From NCBI GenBank assembly GCA_015039365.1, contig WION01000033.1, positions 248,001-312,000 on the forward strand: DNA of 64,000 bases. Direction: 5' to 3'. Origin of the DNA: Amanita rubescens. Its lineage: Eukaryota; Basidiomycota; Agaricomycetes; Agaricales; Amanitaceae. Positions 23,813 to 35,829 of this stretch are shown here, piece by piece; positions within the stretch are counted from its first letter, which is position 1; each line of letters starts with the position of its first letter. The notes under the pieces were generated by a model. It searched no databases and was not told where the DNA came from. It saw only the letters and a list, made by a program, of their open reading frames with translations. The position numbers and the translations under genes are program-made.

Positions 23813-24395
23813 GATTGGAGTCGGCTCAGACGACTCAGACACAGACATCGACTCAGACGCCGACGTCGATAGCGACACGGACATTGACATCGATGTTAAC
23901 ATCAATAACGACATTGACATTAACACAATCGACTCCTACCTCAACATTAGCGACGTCAAACTCCTTTTCTCATTCGCCTAGAACCAATGCTGGGACGATC
24001 TCAGCTGGTGTCATCGGGGGAGTGCTCGTTACGGCCTTCGTTATAGCATTGCTGTTCTGGCTCCGTATAAAACGTAAGGTCTCCCAACCAGGGGCTCAAA
24101 CGTTGTCACAGGCGAGCGGACGCGAGAAACTTCCCTCGTCTCCTCCATCGCTTAAGTCTCTGACTCCAGAGCAGGTGGCTTCTGAGCCTTCTCAAAATCA
24201 TTTTGTAAGAATTGTTTCCCCTGCGTTTGGCTCAAGATACTGATGCAAATGCCGTAGGATTCCGGCGACATTCCTACAAGCTCTACTTCACCACGGGCCA
24301 GGAACGGGCGCTCGCCAATGAGTAACCCGTTTGCCAATGACAGCACGTATTGGGGTCAAGTTGGACAATATTATCATGGTACGGGTGAACTTTAA
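23813..24395 (+). CDS. Single-pass membrane protein, C-terminal exons
   Basis: Exon 23813-24204 and exon 24258-24395, joined by a 53-nt GTAAGA...TAG intron with matching phase. The first exon encodes a Thr/Ser-rich ectodomain (TQTQTSTQTPTSIATRTLTS), then one transmembrane helix (AGVIGGVLVTAFVIALLFWL) followed by a basic stop-transfer RIKRK. The second exon gives a Ser/Asn/Gly-rich cytoplasmic tail ending TGEL. This layout is common for agaricomycete cell-wall-sensor-like or carbohydrate-binding surface proteins. The N-terminal exons are not resolved. Confidence 0.55.
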
Positions 24396-25089
24396 GTGGT
24401 ATTTATTTTGCAGCTTGTAACCGTGTATTTATATTATGGACTACGTATTTCGGATGCAAACCGGTCAGTTCAACAATGGCATATGTAACCCCTCCAATTT
24501 CCGTTTCGATGCTTGCTTGGTCGTACTCACTCTCGTCGATGTCAGACATCATCATTGCCACGCGACCCTTGAGAAGCTCAAGTCGATCCTAGAGCTGAGA
24601 GGAATAGATACTGGATTCGAAGCCGGCGTAAAATTTTGGTGAAATGATCATCGATCCCGAAACGTTCCTACACCAGCATACACAAACACTAGATCCGAAC
24701 ATCTGGTAAGGTTATTTAGTTCACATCATACATATGGTTCGGTGGTGAACTTGCCTCCACATCGAGAATGAACGAGTCGACGTCAAAAAAGAAGGCAGCG
24801 GCGCAAGGGGTAATCAGGCCTAGAAATGATGACAGAATAGTACTAGCGCCTGACCAAAACAACAAAAAACACCTCTGGATCAGTGTATGAACGTGTTTGG
24901 CTCAATCTCTCTCAATCTCCCTTGGGCCCATTTTTGGCTTGCCGGCCGGTGTCGGCGCTAACGAACGGCACAATAGGAGAGGATGCAAGTTCCGAGGCTC
25001 GTGCGTTTCAGAACGTGGCATCGTTCAAACTTCAAAGAAGGCTACCACACCGTTCCGACAGCACGGACTCGAATAGTATCTTCTTATGG
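24396..25089. other. Spacer, nothing recognised
   Basis: About 0.7 kb with short open frames only. No counterpart of this stretch is seen in the right arm. Confidence 0.4.
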
Positions 25090-26866
25090 CTCTTCGTCTC
25101 GTGTACGTATCAGTGACTAATGGAATATCGATCCGATCTTCGTGATAGTCGCCCAGCGGACATGTGCCCTCTTGCACGTAATTAGGTCAAAAGATAGGCT
25201 GAGGTCCTATGGTTAGTGGAGATATAGTGAAGATTGTTTCGCGATGGTGGCGTGCGCTTGAATGGGTTGCGTACGGTGGGAAAACTGCCTCGTTCTTTTG
25301 GTCATAAGGCCCCAGCGTCTCGAGTAAGCATCATTCGGACCAATGGAATATCAATTCGATCTTCGTGGTACATGCAGACCCACATGCGCGGGATCCGCTG
25401 GCACATTTGCTGCCAGAGCGTGGTATGTGAGCACTGCCACTTGTTTGGAGATGGTTCTCAAGTCCTAATATGGCAGTTGATCCTGGTGTACGCACCGTCA
25501 ATAATACAAGTATCACCAGAGTCGCTATTTCGCATCGTCCCATCCTACCACCTATCTGGGCAACATTGCCTACTGATCCATGTCTTTACAAGCGACCAGT
25601 GGCCTCCTTCACTGTTCCCGACCGGATCACATTGGATGCAGATGGGCGATGTATTTGTGGTGCTTCGAGGGTGCCAGATAACGGGACCGTGTTCCTTCCT
25701 TGCAAAGTTTATGGGTTGACCGCGGTCCATACCTGTGAAATTGAACTTCAACCTTGCAATACCTGCCCCCGCGCGTATCGTCGATATGTTGGTCCAGATA
25801 GCCGAGAAAATGGAATCTTCAACTGGAACAATAAACTTCTTTTCACCCACGATCTCTTAGACGACTACACCGCTTCGTTCACATCATCTGAAACTCCATT
25901 TACCGCATGGATGAGCGTGGTACAGAGAAGATACATACGATATGCTTCACCTGAGCCATTCGTTCGCCGCGATGATGTTTTTTTGGCGGCTTGGTTTGCC
26001 TACAGCAATGTTCAGGCGATGGATGGCGATATGAGTTGCCCGGGGTGCGGGCCTAGTCGCCCAAATACGTAATCAGGCCAAAGGATAGGCTGGGTCTCCT
26101 ATGGAGAAGATTGATTCTCGATGGTGGCGTGCGCAATGGACATCTGCCTCGTTGCACGTAATCAGGATGGTGACAAATTGGGTCCTGGTATCCTGCAACA
26201 GGAAGCCTTGCCCCTGGTCAGGTGGTGACTGGTGCTAGTTAAGGTTTCAGACGCAAGGGAGCTACTAGGACCGCACCGATAGCAAGGGACTTTATCGTAA
26301 AGCATTTATTGGTCGCCATACAGGAGATGAGCGCCTCGATGCAGTGCACTGTCACGGCGACGATCGGGGCGACCTATTGTTTCGTGACTTTTGGTGGTCG
26401 AAGGTCAGAGAGAGTTTTCGGAAAAATGCACGAACAACGATACGATACGGCAGGCAAGTAAAGTAACGGGGAACCGTAACCAGATTTGGCGGTGTTCTAA
26501 TCTGAATAGCACCTACTACAGGTTCACTGCTAATTCCACCCAGACGCCCCTCGCTTCATCTGCTACCGAAGACAAATTGTTCACCTGTTCCTGAACAAGA
26601 CCTCCCAACGAATCTAACGCATTCTTGACTAACTCCTCCGCCGTAGCGATCTCCCCTTCTACTGCAACTGAAACGGCCCGCTTCAAGATTGCACGAGCCT
26701 TCCCTACTTCGTCCTCGATCGTGACAACCTTAGCCTCCACGCCCTTCACCGTTTCTGCCATTTTGGCTCCCAACGTGCGGACCTTATCTGCCACGTTCTG
26801 CACATCATCCCTTGCTTCTTGGGCCTTGTCCCGTGCATCCTCTGACGACGCTACGCTCTCTTGCGC
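25090..26866. repeat. Left arm of inverted duplication (segment 2)
   Basis: Matches 50572-51600 in reverse orientation. The inner part contains a unit of about 120 bp (TCGCCCAAATAC, AATCAGGCCAAAGGATAGG, CGATGGTGGCGTGCGCAATG) that occurs twice here (25140-25275 and 26050-26170) and twice in the right arm (about 51220-51345 and 51385-51560). The left arm has an extra 0.75 kb (about 25295-26050) carrying the KDZ-associated fragment. Confidence 0.75.
25470..26072 (+). mobile_element. Fragment of KDZ-transposon-associated cysteine-cluster protein (CxC5/CxC6-like)
   Basis: The open frame encodes about 200 aa with cysteine pairs at CICGA, PCNTCP and CPGCG. Between them lie the segments GIFNWNNKLLFTHDLLDDY, VVQRRYIRYASPEPFVRRD and VFLAAWFAYSNVQAM. 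This order is that of the cysteine-cluster domains found upstream of Kyakuja-Dileera-Zisupton transposases in basidiomycetes. The frame stops just after CPGCGPSRPNT, where intact proteins continue, and no transposase domain follows. So this is a truncated element remnant, present only in the left arm of the duplication. Confidence 0.6.
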
Positions 26867-27676
26867 TTGGCGCGCTAGTAGTCCCGTCTTCACCGCGGCT
26901 GCGTTTGCGTTGTTTGCTCGCTCGACCAATATTCCGGTCACTTGTTCGACGCGTCTATCGTTAAGCTGACGTAGATTTTCCGCCATATCGACAACTTCAC
27001 GTGAAGCAGCGACAACATCCTCGATGCGTAAAGCCGTAGGGCCCATTGAAGCCCATGCAGATGCTGCCGTGTCAAAGAAGTCGGTACTATGCAGCGTGAG
27101 CGTAAGAGAGGCGGTGCGGCGGGTCGTGGAAACGGTGTCAAATGCCTGCTTCTCATATGTGCGTGCGAGAGCAGCGGATCGTAGTGCACGAGCGATAGCG
27201 AGATCCAACCCGCTGTTTATGGTGGATGCAGAAGCAGTAACTCCTTCCAGACGACGGCGGTAGTGATAGTCGATAAACTGCCACGCTAAAGGAAGTGTAG
27301 GGAGGAAAAGGAAGAATAGGAAGAATAAAATGGGCGCAATAGGGAGAAAGAAGAGTGCAGAAAGAGCCAGCATTGGGATGGATTTAAATGTTGAAATTGC
27401 GGTCCCGAGGAGAGGCACGAGGAGCGATATAAGACGAGAAGCATATTCCAAGTATGCGAATCGCAAGGGCCCAGTGAACATGCGAGTCGGGGCGAAGACA
27501 ATGATGACGAGGATGAGAATGAAAATTAGCCAGGCAGAATAGCTCCATGATAGAGGCGCAAAGTTTGGAAGTGGCAATGCAGAATAGGTCGATGATAAAG
27601 GGCTCCATGGTATAGGTGATAGAGCCCCAGTAATGGCAGCGCCCAGTGAGAGGGGAAACAAGAAGGGGGCGATGCC
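26516..27676 (-). CDS. Membrane-anchored coiled-coil protein
   Basis: The open frame encodes about 385 aa. The N-terminal third has hydrophobic helices (AWLIFILILVIIVFA; LALSALFFLPIAPILFFLFF) and the C-terminal 200 residues form a long Ala/Glu/Lys/Val-rich coiled coil (AQEARDDVQNVADKVRTLG, VEAKVVTIEDEVGKA). No known family recognised. The 5' end is unresolved: an upstream ATG exon at 27773-27737 with a strong GTAAGT donor exists, but its phase does not fit the acceptor at 27677. A TATAAAA on the minus strand (27756-27750) may instead be the promoter. The last ~110 codons are present again at 50572-50910 in the right arm. Confidence 0.65.
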   Translation of the reverse strand, partial: GIAPFLFPLSLGAAITGALSPIPWSPLSSTYSALPLPNFAPLSWSYSAWLIFILILVIIVFAPTRMFTGPLRFAYLEYASRLISLLVPLLGTAISTFKSIPMLALSALFFLPIAPILFFLFFLFLPTLPLAWQFIDYHYRRRLEGVTASASTINSGLDLAIARALRSAALARTYEKQAFDTVSTTRRTASLTLTLHSTDFFDTAASAWASMGPTALRIEDVVAASREVVDMAENLRQLNDRRVEQVTGILVERANNANAAAVKTGLLARQAQESVASSEDARDKAQEARDDVQNVADKVRTLGAKMAETVKGVEAKVVTIEDEVGKARAILKRAVSVAVEGEIATAEELVKNALDSLGGLVQEQVNNLSSVADEARGVWVELAVNL

Positions 27677-27773
27677 TTTAAATTAAAATTGGATTATATA
27701 AAGATAGGTTTAGATGGTTTCCGAAGAGACACTTACTTGCGAGCGAGCCTTTTATAATCGTACTCGGGTCCAT

Positions 27774-28966
27774 GACGTGCTATCCTTAGTTCCGAAGCGG
27801 ATAAAGAAATTGCAGAAGATGCTGAGGGCGGAGACAACAGAGGCCTGTTATATACACGTTTATGGTCCACATCAGGCAATCCGCAAACAAACCTTTTCTG
27901 AAAGTACTTAAAGTTAAGTGTCCGAGTCTTCTCCGGTGATAGCCCTTGTCAGTTGATAAAGTTATCTGATTCTCGTTATCATGCCAAAGAATTTCGAACC
28001 CTCTTCAAATTATCTCCAAGAGGGACACTGTCTTTCTGAATCCGATAGATCAGGTTAGATCCATGAGATGCTAAGGACGTAGGGTGGCTTTCGACTCGCC
28101 AACGCCCAGTACCCTCTGGCACTGCTCATGCAGCTGATCCACCATAGTAGGAAGCTACCAAAGCGCCCGTACCTGGACCAACCGGGTGTCACGAGTTGAT
28201 AGTGAATGGTTTTCGCTCAGTATCAGTTTACCCAACCGTTCCCTCGTATAGGGTTTGAATTAGCTTGGAGATGACGATAACGACGACTATGGTGAAGATG
28301 AAGGGGTTGACGACAGCGATGACCAGTCTGGTGTAATAATTACTCAATTAACAGTAACGTTGACATTGACGTCGAGGGAAGCACCCACCAGACTAGATTG
28401 AAGTGATTCGTAGAAATGACGAATCATTCATTAAATGCGGACTCCATCCGCTTTGTATATCGCTCTTGAAACGAAATTCTTTCAGTGCACTGAACTGGAC
28501 ATTCTCAAGACCCTCGTCAAGGTTTGCAGCTTCATCTAAGGTCCTGTCGTCATCATAGGTATTAGCTAACTCCAAAGCTTCAACAATTACAACGCAAAAT
28601 GCAAAAGAGAAAGAACCGCGTTTTGATTTATTTTCATCGTGTTTAACGGTTCTCCCGAGCAAAGTGGCCCAAACCATTGTCGTCACGTTGGGGATGCCGA
28701 ACTCTCCCATCCGCTTGCACGCCTTGTTAATGATTATGACGACATGGTTGTTTTCCTTCCTGGTATTGTTGTATAATTAGAATAGCTTGTGCGTCAGCTC
28801 AAACTGATGTGATGTGAAGTGTTCAATTCAATCACTGCAGAAACTAAACGGGAATGCCAAGACGTTGATATTTATTTGGTTGTGCTTGGCATGTCAGAAG
28901 CTAAAGTCTGCGCATCCGCTCATCCCAAAGGCCGAATCTGACCAGGATATAGGCTTCACTTCGGCA
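27774..28966. other. Intergenic region with a small hypothetical frame
   Basis: Mostly non-coding. A minus-strand frame at 28710-28393 (105 aa, begins MGEFGIPNVTTMVW) has no recognisable domain; it could be an exon or chance. Confidence 0.35.
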
Positions 28967-30821
28967 ATGGCGGCCGCTATCAGGAAGTCCTGGTTCCTGA
29001 GAGCTCTTTCAAATCCCTTCTCGAAGCACAAACCACCATCGGGGGAATATCATGTCCTCTCCAGCTCAAATGGCAACCATGACGACGTCGACGGTGAAGA
29101 TTATGACCAAGAACTCGGGCGGTACCACCGTCACCATAAACGCACTCGGTCCTCTGTCTTCTATCTGCTGATATTTCCCCGCGCGTGTCTTCACCACCTC
29201 ACCCTACGCAAACTTCTCTACGTCCTCATCTTCACTCCGTTCCTCATCGCGTTCGGCGTACTTCTCTCCGGTGTCCCTCCAAGCTATGAAAACATACGTT
29301 CCTATGAACGATATCTTCCCCAACATGACCAGATCCGCGCACAGCACGGAGGAGGAATGTATCTGAGGTTTCCGGGCCATTTATGGGGCCACGGTCTAAA
29401 TAATGTAATGCAAGAAACGTACGTTTGTCCTTTCTCTTTTACTATCCTAGAAACTGAATCCTTGTCGCTAGAATTCTCATGTCATACTTATCCTACCTCA
29501 CTAATCGGTCTTTCGTATTTGAAGACTACGTATGGTCCCAAACACCTTTCCCATACACTATCTATGATTTTGCACTGCGCCCCGCCCGCATGCCATTCAA
29601 TGCCTTCATATCAGGTCCTACTGCTGGGGGACCAATGCCCTCGGCTCCGTTTTCTCATAGATTAGCCGTCGCTGCCGAATTTTACACTTCCGCATGCCCA
29701 CCCTCCCAACGGCACGTTGTCTCCGCAGCAGATGCTCCGTTCAGTGCCGACGGCGAGTCCTACATCCAATGGTGGGTCAGCAGACTATCATCCGTGCAGG
29801 ATCACGCGTGCGTTGAGATTGAATCTAATGATGGACAAGTATTTGACTGGGGGTGGGTCCTTCTTTCATTCTTCTTTTCCGTCTTTTTCTGACCAGTTCA
29901 CGATAGTCTCTTTGGCGAAAAACGACTACTAACATTATGGAATGGTCTCTCCCACTCCCCGATTCTGCAAGACTTTTCGTGGTCCCATCTCGTCCTATCA
30001 GCTGTGCTCAGAAACTGGGTCGTCATCCGGCCATCATCCAAACAAGCTCTGTATGACAGCCTTTTCCAGCCTGCAAGCCAACCTCCAACCGCAGCTGACC
30101 TCTCACTCGAAGCAGCAGCCCAAAAACACGACTACTCAACCCCAGGCCTGGATGGTATCCTCGCAGTCCACATCAGACGAGGCGATTACGAAAGGCATTG
30201 CCCCCGTCTAGCCGAACAAAAGGCATCATACATGGGGTTCAACCAATTCCCGTCTTTCGTGGACGTGTTAGATCCCGATGGATACGTGGATAGACAACGA
30301 CAAAACCAAAATCACGACGCAGAGATTGACATTGTCAAGACATATTATCTTGAACGGTGTTTACCGGATATATCTCAGATTGTGGATAGGCTTGGGAAGC
30401 TGAAGAAGGACCATCCGAATTTGAAGAAGGTCTATGTGCTTTCGAATGCGTGGGAGTCGTGGTTGGGCGAATTGAGAAGGGAGCTGATGAAGGTGCCCGT
30501 TGCTAAGGGCAAGGGTGAAGAAGGGATGAGTGAAAACGTTAAATTGGATTCGGAGGCCGGAGCCGGAGAAGCATGGGAAGAAGTGATTACTTCAAATGAC
30601 CTGCTCCTCGATGCTGAGCAGCGGTATGTGGGTATGGCGGTTGATATGGCGATCGCGGAGCGCGCCGAGGTGTTCGTTGGCAATGGGGTGAGCAACGAAG
30701 TCGTGTTCTTTCTTTGGCTTGTAACTGACCGCTTCCTCTATAGTTTTCAAGTTTGAGTTCGAATATTGTTATGTTACGGATGGCCAAAGGAATGGATCCA
30801 AGGACGAACAGGTTTCTGTGA
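28967..30821 (+). CDS. O-fucosyltransferase-like type II membrane protein
   Basis: Exons 28967-29418, 29472-29852, 29907-30687, 30744-30821. The total is 1692 nt (563 aa) with consistent phases. A basic, His-rich cytoplasmic N-terminus is followed by one membrane anchor (LLYVLIFTPFLIAFGVLLSG). The luminal part contains RFPGHLWGHGLNNVMQE, ILAVHIRRGDYERHC (the HxRRGD donor-sugar motif of the fucosyltransferase superfamily) and near the end FVGNGFSSLSSNIVMLR, the C-terminal motif of basidiomycete members. This suggests a Golgi/ER glycosyltransferase using a GDP-sugar; the acceptor is unknown. The ATG at 28967 is chosen because it starts just before the basic region; an upstream in-frame start at 28814 is less likely. 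Confidence 0.82.
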
Positions 30822-31097
30822 GTTGGATACTATGTATTTGCAAGTACTAATAATGGGTGAACATCTGAGATGGACATACTATATATTTGTTACCCTTGGT
30901 TATATGCACATGATATCCGCTGTTTAGATAGATATCCAGCACTGAACCTCGTGTCTATTCATACATACCTACGTATATACATCACGAATAAGTAATAAGG
31001 CTACATCATCGCAAGTGTCTATATGCCGTGTCCGCTAAAAGGAATTGCGCCCAAGTCCGCACTTGTGAATAAATTAAATCTAGATGAAAACACCAAA

Positions 31098-32489
31098 TCA
31101 CATCGTAGTGTTCTGTATTTCAACCTCCTCAATGTTTGAAGGCATGTCGAACTCGACTTGCTTCTTTTTTCCGCTCCCGAATTTGTTGTGAGGCGCGAAA
31201 CTACTTTCTGCATCCGTGTAATCGGTCTTCCCAGTTAAACGAGTCCCCACTTCGCTCTCGTTTTCCGTAAAGGATACACTGAACTCCATCGGCGGCAGTT
31301 CACCACTCTCCGCTTCACCTGAAAACCTCCCTCCCCCTCCCCCTCCCCCTCCCCCTCGCACGGTGGCACCTCCTCGTCTACTTGCAGTGTTGTCACCATA
31401 GCGACCTCCGTGCTCCGGCACAAACGCGCTCGAGCTGCTAGGATAGGAGACACTGGTGGACCAACCCTCGGCAGCCCTATCACTTGTCAGGCCAACGAAC
31501 GCAATGATCAACAACGGTGAGATAGCCACAACTTGCACCGTCGAGTCAGCGACAAAATGGATGCCGGGGAAATTGGAGGTATAAAAAGCAAGTTCGATGA
31601 TTTGCATAAACGCAGCACAAGCGGCAGACTCGACGATGACGATGACGAGACGCCAATATTGTTTGTTGCGTCTTTTCCACGTGTTGAAGGCTCCTTCTGC
31701 GCTTCCTCCTCCTCTGCCTCTTCTGGATCTAGAGGGGGACGGATGGGAGTGAAGGGAAGTGGACGAATCGTCGCCCATTGAAGATACACTTCGAGTGACC
31801 CACCATATCCTAGACGCGATAAGGACCGTGGTGGTTACGTTCGTGATTAGGCTCATTGAGATAAAGGCATCACTGAATCGTGTGATTGTATGTAGAACGA
31901 TAGATTGTTTTGCTTGGGCGACGGCAACGGAGACTGCGGAGCCAAGGCCGGAAGCTGCAGATACTTGTAAGCGGCGGTTGAACAAGCCAACGAAAAGGTG
32001 TACCTAGGACTGAGAGACACAAGAGTAGTGGTACGAGCGTTATACGCCAGTTGTAAGCCCACACGATATGGACTCGCCATGTCTATGCAAGCTGTAGATT
32101 ATTTTCTCAACCGGCGATAACAGAGGGTGTGATGAACGCACGATCATGAAATCCGAGAAAAAGTATGTCGTTACAACTAGAAATCGCTTGACAACGTCCG
32201 TAGGTTGGGTAATATCAGAGAGGTAGTCGTTCATTGCCGCTTTTGTCGGGGGAAGGACGTAGCCCTCTATCAGTCTCCGGACGTTAATGGCCATGTGAGC
32301 AGTCGCGGAGGAGAAGAGTAACGTGCTCAGGACGACGAGACCGTTTTGGATCTTGTAGCTCCGTCGTACTTTTCTTGAAACGAAGATGTAGAGACAGGTG
32401 ACGTAAATTATCACGTTCATCCCGTAAAAGACGCTTTCCATCCATACCGAAACAAGAACGGAGAGCGTAGCTGGCACGTGGAGGGTCAT
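31098..32489 (-). CDS. Seven-helix integral membrane protein (basidiomycete 7TM family)
   Basis: Exons on the minus strand: 32489-32142, 32082-32004, 31954-31098. The total is 1284 nt (427 aa) with consistent phases. Transmembrane helices are recognisable at VFYGMNVIIYVTCLYIFV, LVVLSTLLFSSATAHMAI, FLVVTTYFFSDFMI, the segment after TWRVHIVWAYNWRITL, ISMSLITNVTTTVLIASRI, LVIVIVESAACAAFMQII and VVAISPLLIIAFVGL. The WR-x-W segment after helix 3 is typical of a large uncharacterised agaricomycete 7TM family, possibly receptors. The cytoplasmic tail is hydrophilic with a poly-Gly run encoded by a GGGAGG-type repeat. The gene is convergent with the glycosyltransferase gene, with about 280 bp between the two stops. 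Confidence 0.82.
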
Positions 32490-33153
32490 ATTGGGCAGAT
32501 CGTGTCAAGAGACAGCTGTTAAAGAAGTCTTGACTAGAGACGTAGGTGTTCCGAATAAAGTTTCAAGTCTTGTGTATGTACAAATTTTATTGAGTTAGCA
32601 GTCTTTTTGCAACTTCCGGACGACAGCAACCTTGTGGATGCGTCCGAGGAGAGCGATCCTGGAGGAGACGAGTTTCTTATGCAGTCGACTAACAGGGCTA
32701 ATATGAAGGTCAGCGATCGTTTGAGCTAGTAATGTGATCAGGAGCAGTTATGAGATTCGAGGTGCGTGTACTAAGTACTTCAATGTACTAGTGTCCAGCC
32801 TGAGAGAGTGATTTGACTGTGGTTGGTACTATCCCATTCTTCAAGATGCACAAGACGTCCAACAGTAATATATGGGACTCAATCATATTGCTGTGAAGGC
32901 ACTGACCCTTAAGTATATAGGTTTGGAATGGATTATGCATCTATGAGCTCTGGTACGCTTTTGGATGCGATGACATCACGTGGATGCCCGAGTCGAAATG
33001 GATATTGTGAACCTCAGTACTGACAAACCTCGCTTCGAGGTGCCGCGCCCGAGTGTCTTATTCTCAAGGGCATCATGTTCCATCGGCGCTACCAGACCCT
33101 CGAGCAGCGGCCCACGGCCTCAGTTCCTTCTGGACATGGTGCGTTCTGGATGT
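32490..33153. other. Spacer left of the large repeat element
   Basis: No gene supported. A plus-strand frame from 32980 ends at the element border; no domain recognised. Confidence 0.4.
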
Positions 33154-33204
33154 CATCAGGTAAACGGGGAAAAAACTAATTCTGTCTAATTCTGTCTAAT
33201 TGTC

Positions 33205-34290
33205 TGGTATTAGACAATTAGACAAGATTAGGTCATACCAGGCAATTAGAGAGTTGGACAGTCAGGAAAACCCGTATTTCAGGTCTTGTCAGATAGCCAG
33301 ATGTTTAGACAACTTGTGTGCCAGTGTCTGTCAGACAATCTCAGACAATCTCAGACAATCTCAGACAATTGGACAATCAGTCAATTTGTCATCCAGGTCC
33401 AGTCAGACAGTCAGAGAATCAGACAGACAGACAAACTTGTGTTCCAGTGTCTGTCAGACATTCTCAGACACCCAGACAATCAGGCAATTTGTCACCCAGT
33501 TCCAATCAGACCCTCAGATGGTCAGACAGTGGGTGTTCCAGATTATGTCAGACACTCAGACAGTCAGATATTTTGTCATCCAGTATCTGTCAGACAATCA
33601 GACAATCATACAGTCAGACAACTTGTGTTCCAGTGTCTGTCAGACACTCTCAGGTACCCAGGCAATCAGGCAATTTGTCATCCAGTTCCAGTCAGGCAAT
33701 CAGGCAGCCAGCCAAACAGGCAAGTAGTGCACTAGCACCCTTCAGACACTTAGATAACTAGGTAACTTACTGTCAGACAGTCTCAGGCAATTAGAGAGTC
33801 AGGCAATTTGTCATCCAGGTCCAGTTAGACAATCAGACAATCAGACATTTTGTCATCCAGTGTCTGACAGGCACCAGGCAATCAGATAATTTGTGTTCCA
33901 GTGTCTGTCAGACAATCTCAGACAACTAGACAATCAGGCAATTTGTCATTCAGGTCAAGTCAGACAGTGAGACAATCATACAATTTGTAATCCAGTGTCT
34001 GTCAGATAATCAGGCAGTCAGGCAGTCAGACAATTTGTGTAGCAGGTCTTACCAGACAATTAGAGAACTGGACAGCCAGAAAAATTATATTTTAGGTCCA
34101 GTCAGAGAGCCAGATATTTAGAAAACCTGTGTGCCAGTGAAATCAGTTGGTCAGACAATTTGTATTCCAGATCCTGTCAGAAGAGTCAGACAGTTGGAGA
34201 GTCAGACAGTTAGTACACTAGTACCATCCAGACATTTTGACAACCAGATAACTTGAGTTCCAGTGTCTGTCAGACAATATTTGTTACAAC
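33205..34290. repeat. Left subterminal array of CAGACAATC-type units
   Basis: Dozens of imperfect copies of CAGACAATCAGACAGTCAGG, interspersed with AATTTGTCATCCAGTGTCTG, in a higher-order pattern. The long open frames across it (33200-33761) are by-products of the repeat and lack codon constraint. Confidence 0.85.
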
Positions 34291-34802
34291 TTTTACCACA
34301 CTGGTATAGGAGCTTAGCACTCCCTTGAAGAGGCTTTTACTCTTGTTGCCCTTGAGGTTAATGTTTCTCAATACCATAAAGTGTGTAATAATATCAGACA
34401 ATCAGACAGTCAAGTGACTGGCATGCCTGTTCTTGCCAGAGAGTGCAGTGATGGAGTAGTAGAAAGTGCATAAATACTGATCCTTTAATGCAGACAATTA
34501 ACACTGACTTTCAGGACTGTCCTACATATATTACTTTTTTCTAAGGGAACAACCACCTGCTACAGCAATGCTTGTGGATGCTTATGTCTTAAAGGGTTCA
34601 AAGTATGTTGACTTTGTTGACTTTGTATGCTAAATCCTTTCATGCATATAATGTGGCCTGGCTTCAGGAATTATCTGATTGGCTGTTTGGAGGTAATTCC
34701 AAGGCCAAAGTGAAACAAAAGCTTTGGTCTTATAACCAGAGCCTTGGCTTGCGACTGGATAATGCTCTGATAAGAGCCAGTGATAGCCAAGACACAGCTT
34801 GT

Positions 34803-35370
34803 CAAGCCTGGAACACAGATTTGTCTGATTGTCTGGCTACATGATGGGACCTAGAACATAAATTTGTCTGAATGTCAGACCCTCTGATTGTCTGACATTG
34901 TCTGACAGGCACTGGTACACTATGTTCCTGGCTGTCTGGCTGTCTGATATAGTCTGGAATGCAGATTTGTCTGACTGTCTGACTGTCTGACCAACATTGA
35001 CATACTAGTTCTCTAATCATCTTGCTATCTGATGGGACCTAGAACATAAATTTGTCTGTTTGTCAGACCCTCTGATTGTCTGACAGGCACTGGCACACTA
35101 GTTGCCTGGTTGTCTGACTGTCTGATAAAGCCTGGAACACAGATTTGTCTGATGGTCTGATTGTCTAACCAACATTGACATACTAGTTCTCTAATTGTCT
35201 AGCTATCTGATGGGACCTAGAACATAAATTTGTCTGTTTGTCAGACCCTCTGATTGTCTGACACCGTCTGACACTGTCTAACAGACACTGGCATACTAGT
35301 TGCCTGATTATCAGGCTGACAGGACCTGGAACTCACACATTTGTCTGCTTGTCTGCTTGTCTGGGTATCT
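34803..35370. repeat. Inverted internal array of the same units
   Basis: Copies of TGTCTGATTGTCTGAC, i.e. the reverse complement of the left array, together with a recurring TAGAACATAAATTTGTCTG block (three copies about 180 bp apart). Confidence 0.8.
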
Positions 35371-35829
35371 GATGAGACTTGGCAAATCTGGGCTGCTACT
35401 TTGTGCAGCAGGTCTGAGGCCTTCTCTGTGGCTGTGTTTATTTTGTTCAGCATGGCAATCTGCATCTTGGGTAGTAACTGGTAACCAGTAACAGTGGCTG
35501 GTCAATGGTTGGTTTAGTATGGCAATCTGTATCTTGGCTATCTAGTATACTAATCAATACCTGGGATATATGTAACTGACCCCATTCACAGTGGAGATGG
35601 AGAAGACTCTAAATGTATGGAGGGGAACATGGTCTGAGAAACTTGAAGTACTGGATATTACATGGCAGATCACAGATATAATTGGGATTTGGGCTTACAG
35701 CAACAATGGATGTCAAGTGAAGAAGCAGGAATTATTGATGATGAAGGTGGGGATTGTCAGTTTGAAGATTAAATGGTAATGTGTCTTGTATTTCTCTTCC
35801 AATCATAAAATTATGTAACCCCACATAGA

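Noticed and set aside
27737..27773. First coding exon (MDPSTIIKGSLA) of the membrane/coiled-coil gene
   Set aside because: The donor is strong but the phase does not match the acceptor at 27677. A TATA box in the same place is an equally good reading.
33200..33761. Three overlapping 147-175 aa open frames rich in Gln, Ser and Val
   Set aside because: All three frames are open together because the DNA is a short tandem repeat without the usual stop triplets. There is no start context or codon constraint.
33175..34290. CRISPR-like array of short repeats
   Set aside because: Repeats are imperfect, the spacers are not unique and length-constant, and the context is a eukaryotic genome with spliced genes.
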